Of a DNA stretch of 64,000 nt, positions 1 to 9,709 are shown piece by piece (positions within the stretch are counted from its first letter, which is position 1; each line of letters starts with the position of its first letter). A model generated the notes under the pieces. That model did not search any database and was not told where the DNA came from. It saw only the letters and a program-made list of their open reading frames with translations. The stretch is taken from contig CAJNDS010002677.1 in assembly GCA_905221605.1 (NCBI GenBank), forward strand, positions 124,001-188,000, in the 5' to 3' direction. The stretch comes from Symbiodinium natans. Its lineage: Eukaryota > Sar > Dinophyceae > Suessiales > Symbiodiniaceae. A program made the position numbers and the translations under genes.

Positions 1-1860
1 GGAGGCCCGGACGGCTGGGATTTCAACGATCTTCGGGACCTGCCTCGGGACGCGTATGCAGTCCTCGCCGACGTCTTCAACAAAATGGAGGAGGACCTTG
101 TCATTCCCCTCCAAGTTTCCCAGGTCCAGATTGTTCTTCTGGCCAAGAGTGCCTTGAAGGAAAGACCTATCGGTCTTACATCAGTCCTATGGCGGCTTTG
201 GTGTAAGACTCGGCGGTTCTTGGTCGGCCAGTGGCTGGACTCTTACATTCCTGATCACCCTTTTGACTCGGCGATTCCAGGCCGTACCTCGTTAGACGTT
301 GCCCTGGCCAGGAAATGCTCCAAAGAGTCTGCCAGAGTCAAGGGCTTGCACACTGTCTCGTTGTTCGTAGACATTAATGGGTTTTACGACAGCGTTTCTT
401 GGCAGAGGCTTTGCGAACAAGGCTTGCGGTTGTCTTTCCCAGCCTTGGCCCTGTGCCTCTCCCTTCGCCTCTACCAAGGTGGTCGCACGGTGGTGGGTGA
501 ATCCCAGCCTAGTCCAACCATCTTCCCAGGCCGGGGCATGATCCAGGGATGCCCGTACGCTCCCACCTTGGCCAAGCTTACCATGTCTGAACCCTTACAT
601 AGACTGTAACGAGTCACAGGCTTGGATCATTGCGACGTATGGTTGGACGATGTCTCTGCAGATTCCCTCCATGCCTCGCCGGTTATAGCCGCGGGAGCGG
701 CTTATGAAGCCTTTCGAGTGCTCAAGTCCAGTCTTCAGGCTGAAGGTCTCGTCCTCAGCCAAGAGAAAACGAAATTTGTGGCCGGAACACCCCGCTCAGC
801 TGCGGCGCTGCGAAAGCTGTTGCGGCCAGGGGACCCTGACATAGTCGACGTGGTCAAGGATTTAGGCCTTGACAGTGGCAGTGGACGCCGGCGCAGGACA
901 ACTACTGCCCAGAAACGCTTCCGGGTAGGTGGCCTCCGTAACCTGAAGTTGGGTAAGCTTCGCATCCCGTCACGCCGTGTCCGGCTGCGGTTGCATCGTT
1001 CTAGTGTGGTCACCTCGGGTCTTTATGGCCATGAAGCACAGGGGGTCGCCCCTAAACATATGAAAACTATGCACGCAGCGGTGGCCCGACACGCAGGCAG
1101 GAGCCGATACGGTTCAACGGATACCATCCTAGATATGACAGCCCGCGAGGTTCAGGATCCTTACCTTATTGTGGTGACCCAGCACGTGGAAAGTCTCTTC
1201 AGGATGATGGCCAGATGCAACCGCATGGGCTGGGAGGCAGCACAGGACACTTGGAGAGTGGTCTGGAAGCGGCTGGAGGCTGCGAAGCACGGCTGGTCCG
1301 TGGTCACCGGACCCATCTCAGCCATGTGTCAATACCTCCGCGACCTCCAGGTCGACGGCCACGATCCTTCCCGCTGGGTTTTTGAGGAACGTGTTCTTGA
1401 GATCAAGCCTTATGAGGTTTCGGTTGTCTGTCAAACCTCGTCCTTCCTCACGGACATCATCAAGACCCAGAGGTCTCGTCGCATGGGATCGGCCTCGTCG
1501 GCAGCGGGTGCTGGTGGCGGGGTCGACTGGACCGTCCCGCGTCGCCTGCTCAAGTCAGTGCGCACTAAAACTACCCGGTACGCTTATCGGGCGGTTTTCC
1601 AAGGGTCCATTCTCCATAACGGCAACGGTGGCAAGGATGTCTGTAAGTTTTGTGGTGATTCCGGAACCACCTTGCGCCACCTCATGTATGAGTGCCCTTC
1701 CTTCCCCGGTGGCATGCGGTTACCGGGGTACGTTCTGGCGGAGAAGCGCCGTTTCCCTGAGGACTGCCTGTGGCTTCGGGGTATGCTTCCCCTTAAATAC
1801 CTCCCAGTCGCTCGGATGCTGGCCTTGTCGGAAGATGATGAGGAATGGATGCTCCTTTGA
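1..1860 (+). pseudogene. LINE copy A: ORF2 reverse transcriptase fragment
   Basis: This is the RT part of a non-LTR retrotransposon ORF2 and begins before the window. It shows the fingers motif ERPIGLTSVLWRLW, motif A LFVDINGFYDSVSW, motif B GMIQGCPYAP and motif C VWLDDVSAD with both catalytic aspartates. A CCHC knuckle of the form CKFCGDSG...H....C lies near 1640-1690. An in-frame TAA at 607-609 lies between motifs B and C; LINE B and LINE D have AAA (Lys) there, so this copy is dead. Homology to the other copies stops after about 1810, just before their RNase H starts, so the last 16 codons are unrelated sequence. RT identity is certain; the lesion is read directly from the copy comparison. 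Confidence 0.93.
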
Positions 1861-3799
1861 GGTGATGGAACGTCGCCGGCCAGTAACCAGGCAAGTGGAA
1901 GTGGATTGAATTGCGAGCGCAGCCTCGCCATTAAGGGCCATGCGAGGGCAAACCCGAATGCAGGCTTAGCTTGCCGGAATGAGGGTGATCAACATACCCT
2001 CGCAGCACAATGCTTTCAGAACCCGTGAAACCAGCGGAGATACCATGTGAGGCTATGCAAGGGCAGTTTCGGCCTCGCTATGCTGGAGTAAAGGTTCGCC
2101 TCGCCTCGGCTGAGGGAACGGACGGTTCGGCCTCGCCACGGCTGAGGGAACAACAGAAGGGTTGCGAAAACGCCTCGCTGAGGAAGAACGGTGCAGGATG
2201 TTCCGGCCTCGCATCAGCTGAGGGAGAATGATGGAATGGGCAGGCCGGGCACTGATTGGTCTGCCGGAATTGAGTCTTGGAGACTCTGGAAGCACTGCAT
2301 GCAGCTTGAATGCTGATGCCACTGGGCGCCAAGCGGTCAAGCAGCTTGAAGCATAGACTCCGCGGTGCCGGTGTGTCGGAGCAATTGATAGGAGACAACC
2401 GCAGCCCAGCAGTGCTCATCAAACAAAGCAATCATTCGGCCTCGACTTTGGTCTGAGGGAATGTGAGCCATGGATAAAAGAGCAAACTCCAGAATATGGA
2501 TGAGGGACACTGGCCAGGCATGGAGGCCAGCAAAAGGCAGATACCAGCATTGCAATGGAGAAGCCTCCAGTCCCAATGGGCAGTGAACTTTGTGGCGAGG
2601 AATATGTCGACTGGGGAGTAAGCGCGAGAAAGCCAGGGCGATTCTGGGGAGAACAGCAAGGCACGGTTAGTAAGTGCGAGAACACCGGAGCTGCTGAGAA
2701 CCCTGGATTAGCCGGGACGTATTCCGTGGAGGCGTCGATGTCACTGCTTTCAGCAATGCCCACAAGGACCAAGCAAGCAGCTAATCCGTGGTAGCAGAGT
2801 GGGCCTCGCTTCGGTTGAGGGTAATCGACTCCCAAGTGAGAGTATGGAGTTTTGGTGGCAAACCAAAGAACCAGCTGAATGCTACGGCTGGATTGGAGAA
2901 AGTCAAGTCTCACAATGGATAGCGGCCTCGTACATAATACCCTCACAGGAGGGTGGGTTTGACCTGGTAGTCGGCACCTTGCCCGGCCCCCTGTCAGGCG
3001 CCTGTACCGGCCACCTGTTGAAGGTGTGTGGCGTGGGGTCACCGGTGCGTAGCGGCGATTTCGGTCGCTTAGCGTCCTCCAGCCTAAAAAGGGGTATGTT
3101 TGGGCAGGTACTTCACCTGGTCCTCCTGCTTGGCCCGTGTTGGAGATGTGTGAATCGAGGGCATGGATCCGTCAAGGTGAGATGACGAGAAAGTCAGAAT
3201 TGGGCCTCAATCGGAACGGTCTATGGGGATTGACCACCCCGCTGGTAGAGGGATAGCGGCCTCTGAGAATCGGAGGGCATGGATCACCTCCCGGCAAAAG
3301 CCACAGGAAGTATGCCCTGTGCATGCAAGAGGCAGCCACCGTAACCAGAGTCCATGAAGCCTTGGGCCATGACCTGGTTTGAAGACATGTCCGGCCTCAC
3401 TACGGTTGAGGGGTGTGGATGGAAGCACTGAGGACATGCAATGAGAATCGTAGAACGAGCATCTGGGTCTACAGGAATTGACCTCCATTCGGTTGAGGGA
3501 TAGCGGCCTCCACGAACGAGGGCATGGATCACCTCCCGAATAGACAACGCAGAGAATGTGCAAGCATACAGGCAACTTGCCTTGGCCAAAGTCTTCGAGC
3601 CACTGGCAACGACTTGGTCAAAACGACATTCCGGCCTCACTACGGTTGAGGGTAGCGGTACGCCAAAACCGAGGACAAGGAATGAGAGGGGGAACTTACC
3701 GGCAGTTTCACCCCACAGTTTTAGTAAGCTTTTGTTTCACTTGAACCCACAGCCCCTTCGGGTGGCTACGCCTCGCAGCGTGCAGACGAAAAATTCACC
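1861..3799 (+). repeat. Non-coding stretch with dispersed GCCTC...GAGG hairpins
   Basis: I see no convincing gene here. The stretch holds many short imperfect palindromes of the type CCTCGCC-ACG-GCTGAGG (for example 2129-2148, 2207-2226, 2802-2821, 3392-3412 and 3632-3652). It also holds a longer imperfect repeat ending in gagggcatggatcacctccc near 3270 and 3520. It ends with gaaaaattcacc, the same tail seen at the 3' ends of the LINE units. It may be the remnant of a non-autonomous element. Confidence 0.55.
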
Positions 3800-3821
3800 T
3801 CCGTAGCCATTTTGGCTCAAG
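3800..3821 (+). other. Complete dinoflagellate spliced leader (DinoSL) copied into DNA
   Basis: These 22 bases match the published DinoSL at every position (first base T, allowed by the D consensus; 3' end TTTTGGCTCAAG). DinoSL is added to nuclear mRNAs by trans-splicing, so a copy at the 5' end of a repeat unit indicates reverse transcription of a mature mRNA. There is no intact SL RNA gene here: no GT donor follows, and the next bases (gtctcggctc) are the body of the NC1 repeat. A degraded second copy (cggctcaa) follows at once, as expected from repeated rounds. Confidence 0.93.
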
Positions 3822-6205
3822 GTCTCGGCTCAACCCCGGTGGGGTGCACAGGTAGCAGAGCGAGTAGCTGTGAACCTGGGTTTCGGGCCTCAACTGTGTT
3901 AAGGTACTGGGCCCCCTTTGTTTTTGGCCTATTCGCCCGAGCCATATCGTGTCAGAGCTTTTACCCGGCCGTGTGGCTGTGGTTCCGCATTGCACCCTTC
4001 CTTGAGCTACTGAGCAAACCCCTCCAGCTGGGAGGTGGGCACCACATCCCCTCCAGGTGGGAGGTGGGCATCACTTCCCCTCCAGCTAGGAGGCGTGAGT
4101 GCTCAGACCTTCAGTGCTGTCGTGGCCGCCAGCCTTAGTTTGCCATAGTGGTGCCTTGTTTTCTTGATTTTACTTGACTTGACAATTTGCTTGAATTGCT
4201 GTGCAACTTTCACCTAGTTTTGGCTGGTCTATCGTGCGGAAGCAGCTCTCCTGAAGGCGAACGGGCTGAGTTGCGATTAACCGCGCCGATCAGATTGGTC
4301 ATACTACAGTTGCCGCTTCAAAGCACCTTTGCAAGAAGGTTCGTACGCTGTTGTGCCACTTCTATCCAGACCCCATCTGTCCCCGCCTCTAGGCTGTGGT
4401 GTAACTGCCCCGCCCTTGAGGCTGTGGTTTGCGCATCAGAAGTGGCCTTCTCAGGGCCTAGCTGGCAATTTGATCGGCCGAAATCTGGCACAGCACTCCT
4501 CCCAGGCAGGCCTACCCATGTGTGGTGTCGTGAGGTCGGCCCAGCCTGGGCTCTCATGGTCTTCGCTTCAGTGATTGGGGGTTCCTTGCGAGGCTTGTTG
4601 GCCCTGGTCCCATCCAATAGTCTCTGAAGGGACCATGGGGGTTGTGATGCATCCTAAACCCAGGCCTCGCAAATTGTGTTGAGGCTGGCTTTTCCCCAAC
4701 CATGCAGATGCGCCCAAGCAAGTGCCAACAGTGTGTCCGGCACATAGGGAGCTGTGTGGTTCCTTGCTCGCCATTGGATTTTCGCCTTAATTAGATGGTT
4801 GCGGCGCGTTTCGTTCTCGGCCAGTTGCCCATGTGCGGAGGACGTTAAGCTTTTTGGTTAGGATGCGTTTGGTAATGGCCTCACTTTGAGATGAGGCAGT
4901 GGCTTTAGGCCCTCTGCAGGGTTGTCTGGGGCTTCCCTGCAGGCCTATGCGCCGGCGGCAGAGAGTAGTCCTTTTCTCAGACCTTGTGACTGCTCCTGCC
5001 GCTGGTGCCCTGGGTTTAGGGCTGGTTTTAGGGTAGGTACTTGGCAGTGCTGTCTGCTTGCTGACGGTGGATGCAGCCGGCTGAGTCACTTTCCCTCCTT
5101 GCCTGGACTGCCTGCCTTCGCCCTACCACCAGGTATGGGATAAGCGCACCATGGGGCTTTCCAGGCAGCTCAGGACCTGTATCTCGTCTCCTCACTGGGC
5201 ATTAATTGCAGGCTCGCGAGGTGCAGGCCAATGGTCACTCCTTCTTCTTCGCTGTGCGAGATTGCAAGGGTGATGAGCTTTTTTGGCTTGTTGTCCGGAT
5301 TCTGTCCCTTTTGTTCCGGTGTTTTCTCTTTTGGGGTTTAGGGTGTAGCGCAGAGGCAAAAAATGCAACATGCTGTTGCTGGCATAGGCTTTTGTCGAGG
5401 TTTTCTGCCCTGAATCCCTTTTTAGCACTTTTCGAAAAAGTTGGCCTGCTGGCACCAAAGATCATACGGGTCGGCGTGCCGTGGGGCCCAGAGTCCTGAT
5501 TTGGCCCTTCCCTTGAAACAGTCTGGGGTTTTACAGGGGCAGTGGGTTCCCTTCCCTTGCTTGCAGCAGCCAGGGAAGGTCCCTTTACTGCGTGGGTCCA
5601 TTTGGTTCGTTTTGGCCCTTTCCCAGTGAGCAGTCAGCAGGTCCCTGGGAGCAGTCTTCGGGGTTTCGAAATCTTTCTTGCAGAAAGTCTAGCAGGGCGT
5701 TGTTCCCTGCGCCTGCGCGTAGTTAGTTGAAGGGAAAGCGTCGCTCCCTGCGCCTGGTTGAGGGGAGTGCGTGGGCCCCGCGCTAAAGATACCAAATTGA
5801 GGGGCTGCTGCTTTGTGTAAGGTGAGGTAGAGGACCCCCTTGGGCTGTTTGGGCGTGAGGCTAGGAATGTCGTTGGCTGTGTTCAACCAGGCCTAAAGGC
5901 TGTGGAATCAGTGCATGACAGTCGCTTGTGCTCCTGTGCGGGTGCTGTTATGCCATGGATTCCCAGCCTCGGGGCTGCGGTTTCGGGCTGCTATGGTCAG
6001 TACGATGAGAGGAGTAGGAAAAGCGAAGTGCTTTGTACAGCTGGCGACTCGGACGAGTGAAAGCCACAGTCCTCCATCTGACCTGTTCTACTAGCGGTCA
6101 GAGCCTCTAAACTGTGTCATAGGCGCCTGTAGGTAGTATGTGGGTGCACCACATTCCCAGCCTTGAGCTGAGGTTTTGCCGTAGCAGGTTGGCCGACCAG
6201 CCCGA

Positions 6206-6231
6206 GAGACTATGTCTCGCCCCTTAGGGGC
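6206..6231 (+). other. Tandem double hairpin of the LINE/NC 3' end (NC1)
   Basis: Two perfect adjacent hairpins, GAGAC-TAT-GTCTC and GCCCC-TTA-GGGGC, lie about 130 bases before the unit end. LINE copies keep both stems with different loops (AAT and AAA). This suggests an RNA structure recognised by the reverse transcriptase. Confidence 0.7.
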
Positions 6232-6248
6232 TCCGGGTGAATTCATTT

Positions 6249-6359
6249 GCATGATGTACGCCCACTGGGTAACGCTTCGCGCTTGCTGAAGAAAAATTCA
6301 CCTGCATGATGGACGCCCACTGGGTAACGCTTTCGCGCTTGCTGAAGAAAAATTCACCT
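6249..6359 (+). repeat. Duplicated 56-nt tail of NC1
   Basis: Two near-identical units run from gcatgatg to gaagaaaaattcacct (6249-6303 and 6304-6359). Short 3' tandem duplications of this kind are common at non-LTR element ends and can arise by slippage during target-primed reverse transcription. Confidence 0.8.
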
Positions 6360-8162
6360 GGCTCAAGGTTTCGGCTCAACCCCGGTGGGGTGCACACAGT
6401 AGCTGAGCGAGTAGCTGTGAACCTGGGTTTCGGGCCTCAACTGAGTTAAGGTACTGGACCCCCTTGTTTTTGGCCTATTCGCCCGAGCCATATCGTGTCA
6501 GAGCTTTTACCCGGCCGTGGGGCTGTGGTTCTGCATTGCACCCTTCCTTGAGCTACTGGGCAAACCCCTCCAGCTGGGAGGTGGGCACCACATCCCCTCC
6601 AGGTGGGAGGTGGGCATCGCTTCCCCTCCAGCTAGGAGGCGTAGTGCTCAGGCCTTCAGTGCTGTCGTGGCCGCCAGCCTTAGTTTGCCATAGTGGTGCC
6701 CTGTTTTCTTGATTTTACTTGTCTTGACGATTTGCTTGAATTGCTGTGCAACTTTCACCTAGTTTTGGCTGGTCTATCGTGCGGAAGCAGCTCTCCTGAA
6801 GGCGAACGGGCTGAGTTGTGACTAACCGCGCCGATCAGATTGGTCATACAACAGTTGCCGCTTAAGAGCACCTTTGCAGGAAGGTTTGTCCTGTACTCTG
6901 TTGTGCCACTTCTATCCAGACCCCATCTGTCCCCGCCTCTAGGCTGTGGTGTAACTACCCCGCCCTTGAGGCTGTGGTTTGCACATCAGAAGTGGCCTTC
7001 TCAGGGCCTAGCTGGCAGTTTGAGGTATCGGCCGAAATCTGGCAAGCACTCCTCACAGGCTGGCACTCCTCACAGGCTGGCCTACCCTCGTGTGGTGTCG
7101 TGAGGTCGGCCAGCCTGGGCTCTCATGGTCTTCGCTTCAGTGATTTGGGGTTCCTTGTGAGGCTTGTTGGCCCTGGTCCCTTCCATTAGTCTCTGCAGGG
7201 ACCATGGGGGTTGCGGTGCATCCTAAACCCGGCCCTCGCAAATTGTGTTGAGGCTCCCTTTTTTCCCCTAACCATGCAGATGCCCCCAAGCAAGTGCCAG
7301 CAGAGTGTCTGGCACAGAGGGAGCTTGTGGTTCCTTGCTCGCCTTTGGATTTTCGCCTAATTAGAGCGCGTTTCGTTCTCGGCCAGTTGCCTGCCGCTGG
7401 TGCCCTGGGTTTAGGGCTGGTTTTAGGGTAGGTACTTGGCAGTGCTGTCTGCTCGCTGACGGTGGATGCAGCCACTTTTCTTGCAGAAAGTTTAGCAGGG
7501 CGTTGTTCCCTGCGCCTGCACGTAGTTAGTTGAAGGGAAAGCGTCGCTCCCTGCGCCTGGTTGAGGGGAGTGCGTGGGCCCCGCGCTAAAGGTACCAAAT
7601 TGAGGGGCTGCTGCTTTGTGTAAGGTGAGGTAGAGGACCCCCTTTGGCTGTTTGGGCGTGAGGCTAGGAAGTTCGTTGGCTGTGTCAACCCAGGCCTAAA
7701 GGCTGAGGCATCAGTGCATGACAGTCGCTTGTGCTCCTGTGCGGGTGCTGTTATGCCATGGATTCCCAGCCTCGGGGCTGCGGTTTCGAGAATTCCTTCC
7801 TCTGATGAGATGGACACAGACTAGCTGCTGGGAGCAGGTCTTTTGCTTGGGCTATGGTCAGTACGATGAGAGGAGTAGGAAAAGCGAAGTGCTTTGTACA
7901 GCTGGCGACTCGGACGAGTGAAAGCCACAGTCCTCCATCTGACCTGTTCTACTAGCGGTCAGAGCCTCTTAACTGTGTCATAGGCGCCTGTAGGTAGTAG
8001 TGGGTGCACCACACTCCCAGCCTTGAGCTGAGGTTTGCCGTAGCAGGTTGGCCGACCAGCCCGAGAGACTATGTCTCGCCCCTTAGGGGCTCAGGGTGAA
8101 TTCATTTGCATGATGGACGCCCACTGGGTAACGCTTTGGCGTTTGCTGAAGAAAAATTCACC
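6359..8162 (+). repeat. NC2: non-autonomous LINE-related repeat
   Basis: NC2 starts with the 9-base relic TGGCTCAAG of the spliced leader, directly joined to the attcacc tail of NC1. It matches NC1 over most of its length but lacks the segment corresponding to about 4820-5000 and 5090-5670 of NC1. It has no supported ORF. It ends in the double hairpin (8065-8090) and the gaagaaaaattcacc tail. Confidence 0.75.
8065..8090 (+). other. Tandem double hairpin of NC2
   Basis: GAGAC-TAT-GTCTC is followed at once by GCCCC-TTA-GGGGC, identical to NC1. It lies at the same distance from the unit end as in the LINE copies. Confidence 0.7.
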
Positions 8163-8456
8163 TGGCTCAAGTTTCTGCTCAAACCCCGGTGGGGTAGGCG
8201 AAGTAGCTGAGCGAGTAGCTGTGAACCTGGGTTCTGGGCGCCAGGCCCCCTTTGTTTTCGGCCTATTCGCTTGAGCCATACTGTGCCTGAGCACCCACCC
8301 GGCCTCTGGGCTGTGGCTGCATAGCACTCACACAGCCTCAGGGCTGCGGCTGCACTGCACTCACCCAGCCTCAGGGCTCGGGCCTGTTTTCCCCCGGCCT
8401 TAGGGCTGCGGTCCTCCAAACCCACGGCGGGAAGAGAGCGATCCCGCACCCCTGAG

Positions 8457-8702
8457 GTGCAGCGCTTTGGGGTAGCCGAGAGGGTGCCCTTGGAGGACTC
8501 GATCAGGTCCTATCTGCAAGCCGAGTTTGAGGAACAGCCCAGTGCCCGTGACCTCACGCCGGGGCAGAGGGTAACAAACCAACTCCGTGCTTTGGCTCGC
8601 TGGTCCAAGACCCGGAACGATTGGATTGCCGACGCCGGGAAACTTTTGTCGGAGGCTCGCCGGCAGAGGTGGTGTGCCGAACTCAACAAGTCCAACATCT
8701 GA
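8457..8702 (+). CDS. LINE small ORF, about 81 codons, function unknown
   Basis: This short ORF lies in the LINE 5' region, 38 bases before ORF1. The copy in LINE D (29646-29891) has the same length and only six amino-acid differences, while several codons differ silently (gac/gat, ctg/ttg, ccc/cct, cgt/cgc, acg/aca), which suggests selection on the protein. The product is basic and probably helical (RSYLQAEFEEQ, NQLRALARWSK, ARRQRWCAELNKS). There is no ATG: the first usable codon is GTG at 8457 and the frame is open further upstream, so the true start is unknown and may lie upstream in the transcript or at a non-AUG codon. I recognise no domain. Confidence 0.5.
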   Translation: MQRFGVAERVPLEDSIRSYLQAEFEEQPSARDLTPGQRVTNQLRALARWSKTRNDWIADAGKLLSEARRQRWCAELNKSNI

Positions 8703-8740
8703 GCCCAGCCTTTAGGGCTTGGGGCCTCTTCACAGCCACC

Positions 8741-9588
8741 ATGGCTGGTGGACGTTATCACGTTTGCAAGAAGTGTGGCCCGGCCAGTTGGATCTTCGCG
8801 GCAAAGGTGCCCAAGTTCCCCAAGTGTCAGTGGTGTGGAACTAAGTGGCCAACGACCTGGTCCAAGCCGGAGCCGAAGCCCCGACCTCGCAAGCCTAAGC
8901 CCAACAAGGTTCACGACTGCTTGCGAAAGGTATGGGATACCCTTCCGGAAGAGGCCTGTGTGCAGCTGAAGGAAGCAGGGTTTGAAGCCCAGCCTGCTCG
9001 CACAGAGGATGTGGACCTTGTTGCTCTCCTGCAGCAGCATGTCGGAGACCTTCCCAAGGTCATCGTGGATGCCTTGCCGGCCACCCCAACCCCGGACCCT
9101 CGTCAGGAGGGCAAAGAGGCTGGGGATGTTCTTCGCAGTTCGGTTGGCAAGCTCCGTGATCTGGGTCAAAGGAAACTGAGACTGCAGGAGGAGATCGACA
9201 CAGCCAAGGACAACTTGCGAGCGATGCTTCACAAGATGCAGGACATCCAGAATGCCATCGAAGAGGCAAAGGTGGAAGTCGCTAAGACCACCAAGGAATA
9301 TGAAGACAAGGTGCTCAAGCATTGCGCGGAAGAGGTCAACAATGGGGTGGAATCTGTCCTGCAGGCTTGGGGCATGCTCTTACCGAAGAGCAGAAGAGGA
9401 AGCTGGAAGCTCTTAAGTCCGATGAAGCCAAGCGCAGACGCATGCAGGTCGATCCAGGCCTTCCCCCGGGTCTACCACCGTCGCAGGCCTCGGTTCTGCC
9501 TGACCTAGCAGCAAGAGGCCGCAGCCGGACCCCGCCAGGGGGACCAGTGGGGGGTCAAGCCCCGGGTCAGGCATCGCAGACGGGTTAG
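8741..9588 (+). pseudogene. LINE B ORF1: zinc-ribbon and coiled-coil RNA-binding-like protein
   Basis: The start at 8741 lies in a strong Kozak context (ccaccATGg). The N-terminus has a C4 zinc ribbon (CKKCG ... CQWCG, residues about 8-35), then a basic Pro/Lys stretch, then a coiled coil (about residues 140-200, heptads around LRLQEEIDTAKDNLRAMLHK), and a basic C-terminus (KRRRMQ). The layout fits a LINE ORF1 chaperone or RNA-binding protein of about 290 aa, by analogy only. Relative to LINE D a 10-base deletion near 9376 shifts the frame; the tail continues in another frame to the TAG at 9586-9588. That TAG sits in a G-rich tract (see findings). Confidence 0.82.
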
Positions 9589-9604
9589 GGGGCAGGGTTC
9601 GGGG
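9582..9604 (+). promoter_or_regulatory. G-quadruplex-type tract over the ORF1 stop codon
   Basis: The pattern is GGG-TTA-GGGGG-CA-GGG-TTC-GGGG, with the TAG stop inside it. LINE D has GGG-TA-GGGGG-AA-GGG-TTA-GGGG at the same place, so the G tracts are kept while the loops vary. After the UAG the frame stays open into ORF2 sequence in both copies, and LINE B has no ATG in that segment. Confidence 0.5.
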
Positions 9605-9709
9605 AGTGTAGGGCGTTGGGGGTTTTGGATTCCAGGGATAACCTGTTTTCCCCGCACTTGTCCAAATCGTCCCTCTCGTGTTTTTCCCCTTGGTCAAAAT
9701 TTTGTCACC

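Larger units (their letters stand above)
3800..6358 (+). repeat. NC1: non-autonomous LINE-related repeat, about 2.5 kb
   Basis: This unit has no supported ORF. Its first roughly 200 bases match the 5' ends of LINE B and LINE D, and its last roughly 150 bases match the LINE 3' end, so it looks like a passenger mobilised by the LINE machinery. The interior (about 4150-6150) is shared with NC2 and NC3 but not with the LINE. It carries CTCCAGCTGGGAGG and CTCCAGGTGGGAGG palindromes near 4020-4100 and many AGCCT..GGCTG hairpins. It ends in a duplicated tail. Confidence 0.75.

Noticed and set aside
2419-3042. Long minus-strand ORF (207 aa) in the hairpin-rich stretch
   Set aside because: No domain, low-complexity composition, and no copy elsewhere in the window; a chance open frame in GC-rich DNA.
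7137-7817. Minus-strand ORF of 226 aa in NC2, with parts repeated in NC1 and NC3
   Set aside because: Repeated only because the DNA is repeated; indels between copies break the frame, so no coding constraint.
7860-7930. Hammerhead-like core (ctggcga, a ctcg-ga-cgag stem, tgaaa) repeated in NC1, NC2 and NC3
   Set aside because: The invariant CUGANGA core has G for A, and I could not place a closing stem III with a cleavage site; probably just a hairpin.
8268-8285. Minus-strand match to the last 9 bases of DinoSL (cttgagcca)
   Set aside because: The match stops at 9 bases, is not at a unit edge, and the corresponding NC units differ (cccgagcca); chance.
8510-9322. Minus-strand ORF of 270 aa opposite LINE ORF1
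   Set aside because: Shadow of the conserved + strand small ORF and ORF1; the + frame has the zinc ribbon and coiled coil.
9582-9604. Telomere-like GGGTTAGGG in the G-rich tract
   Set aside because: Only one partial unit, inside a coding junction, with differing spacing in LINE D; not a telomere repeat array.
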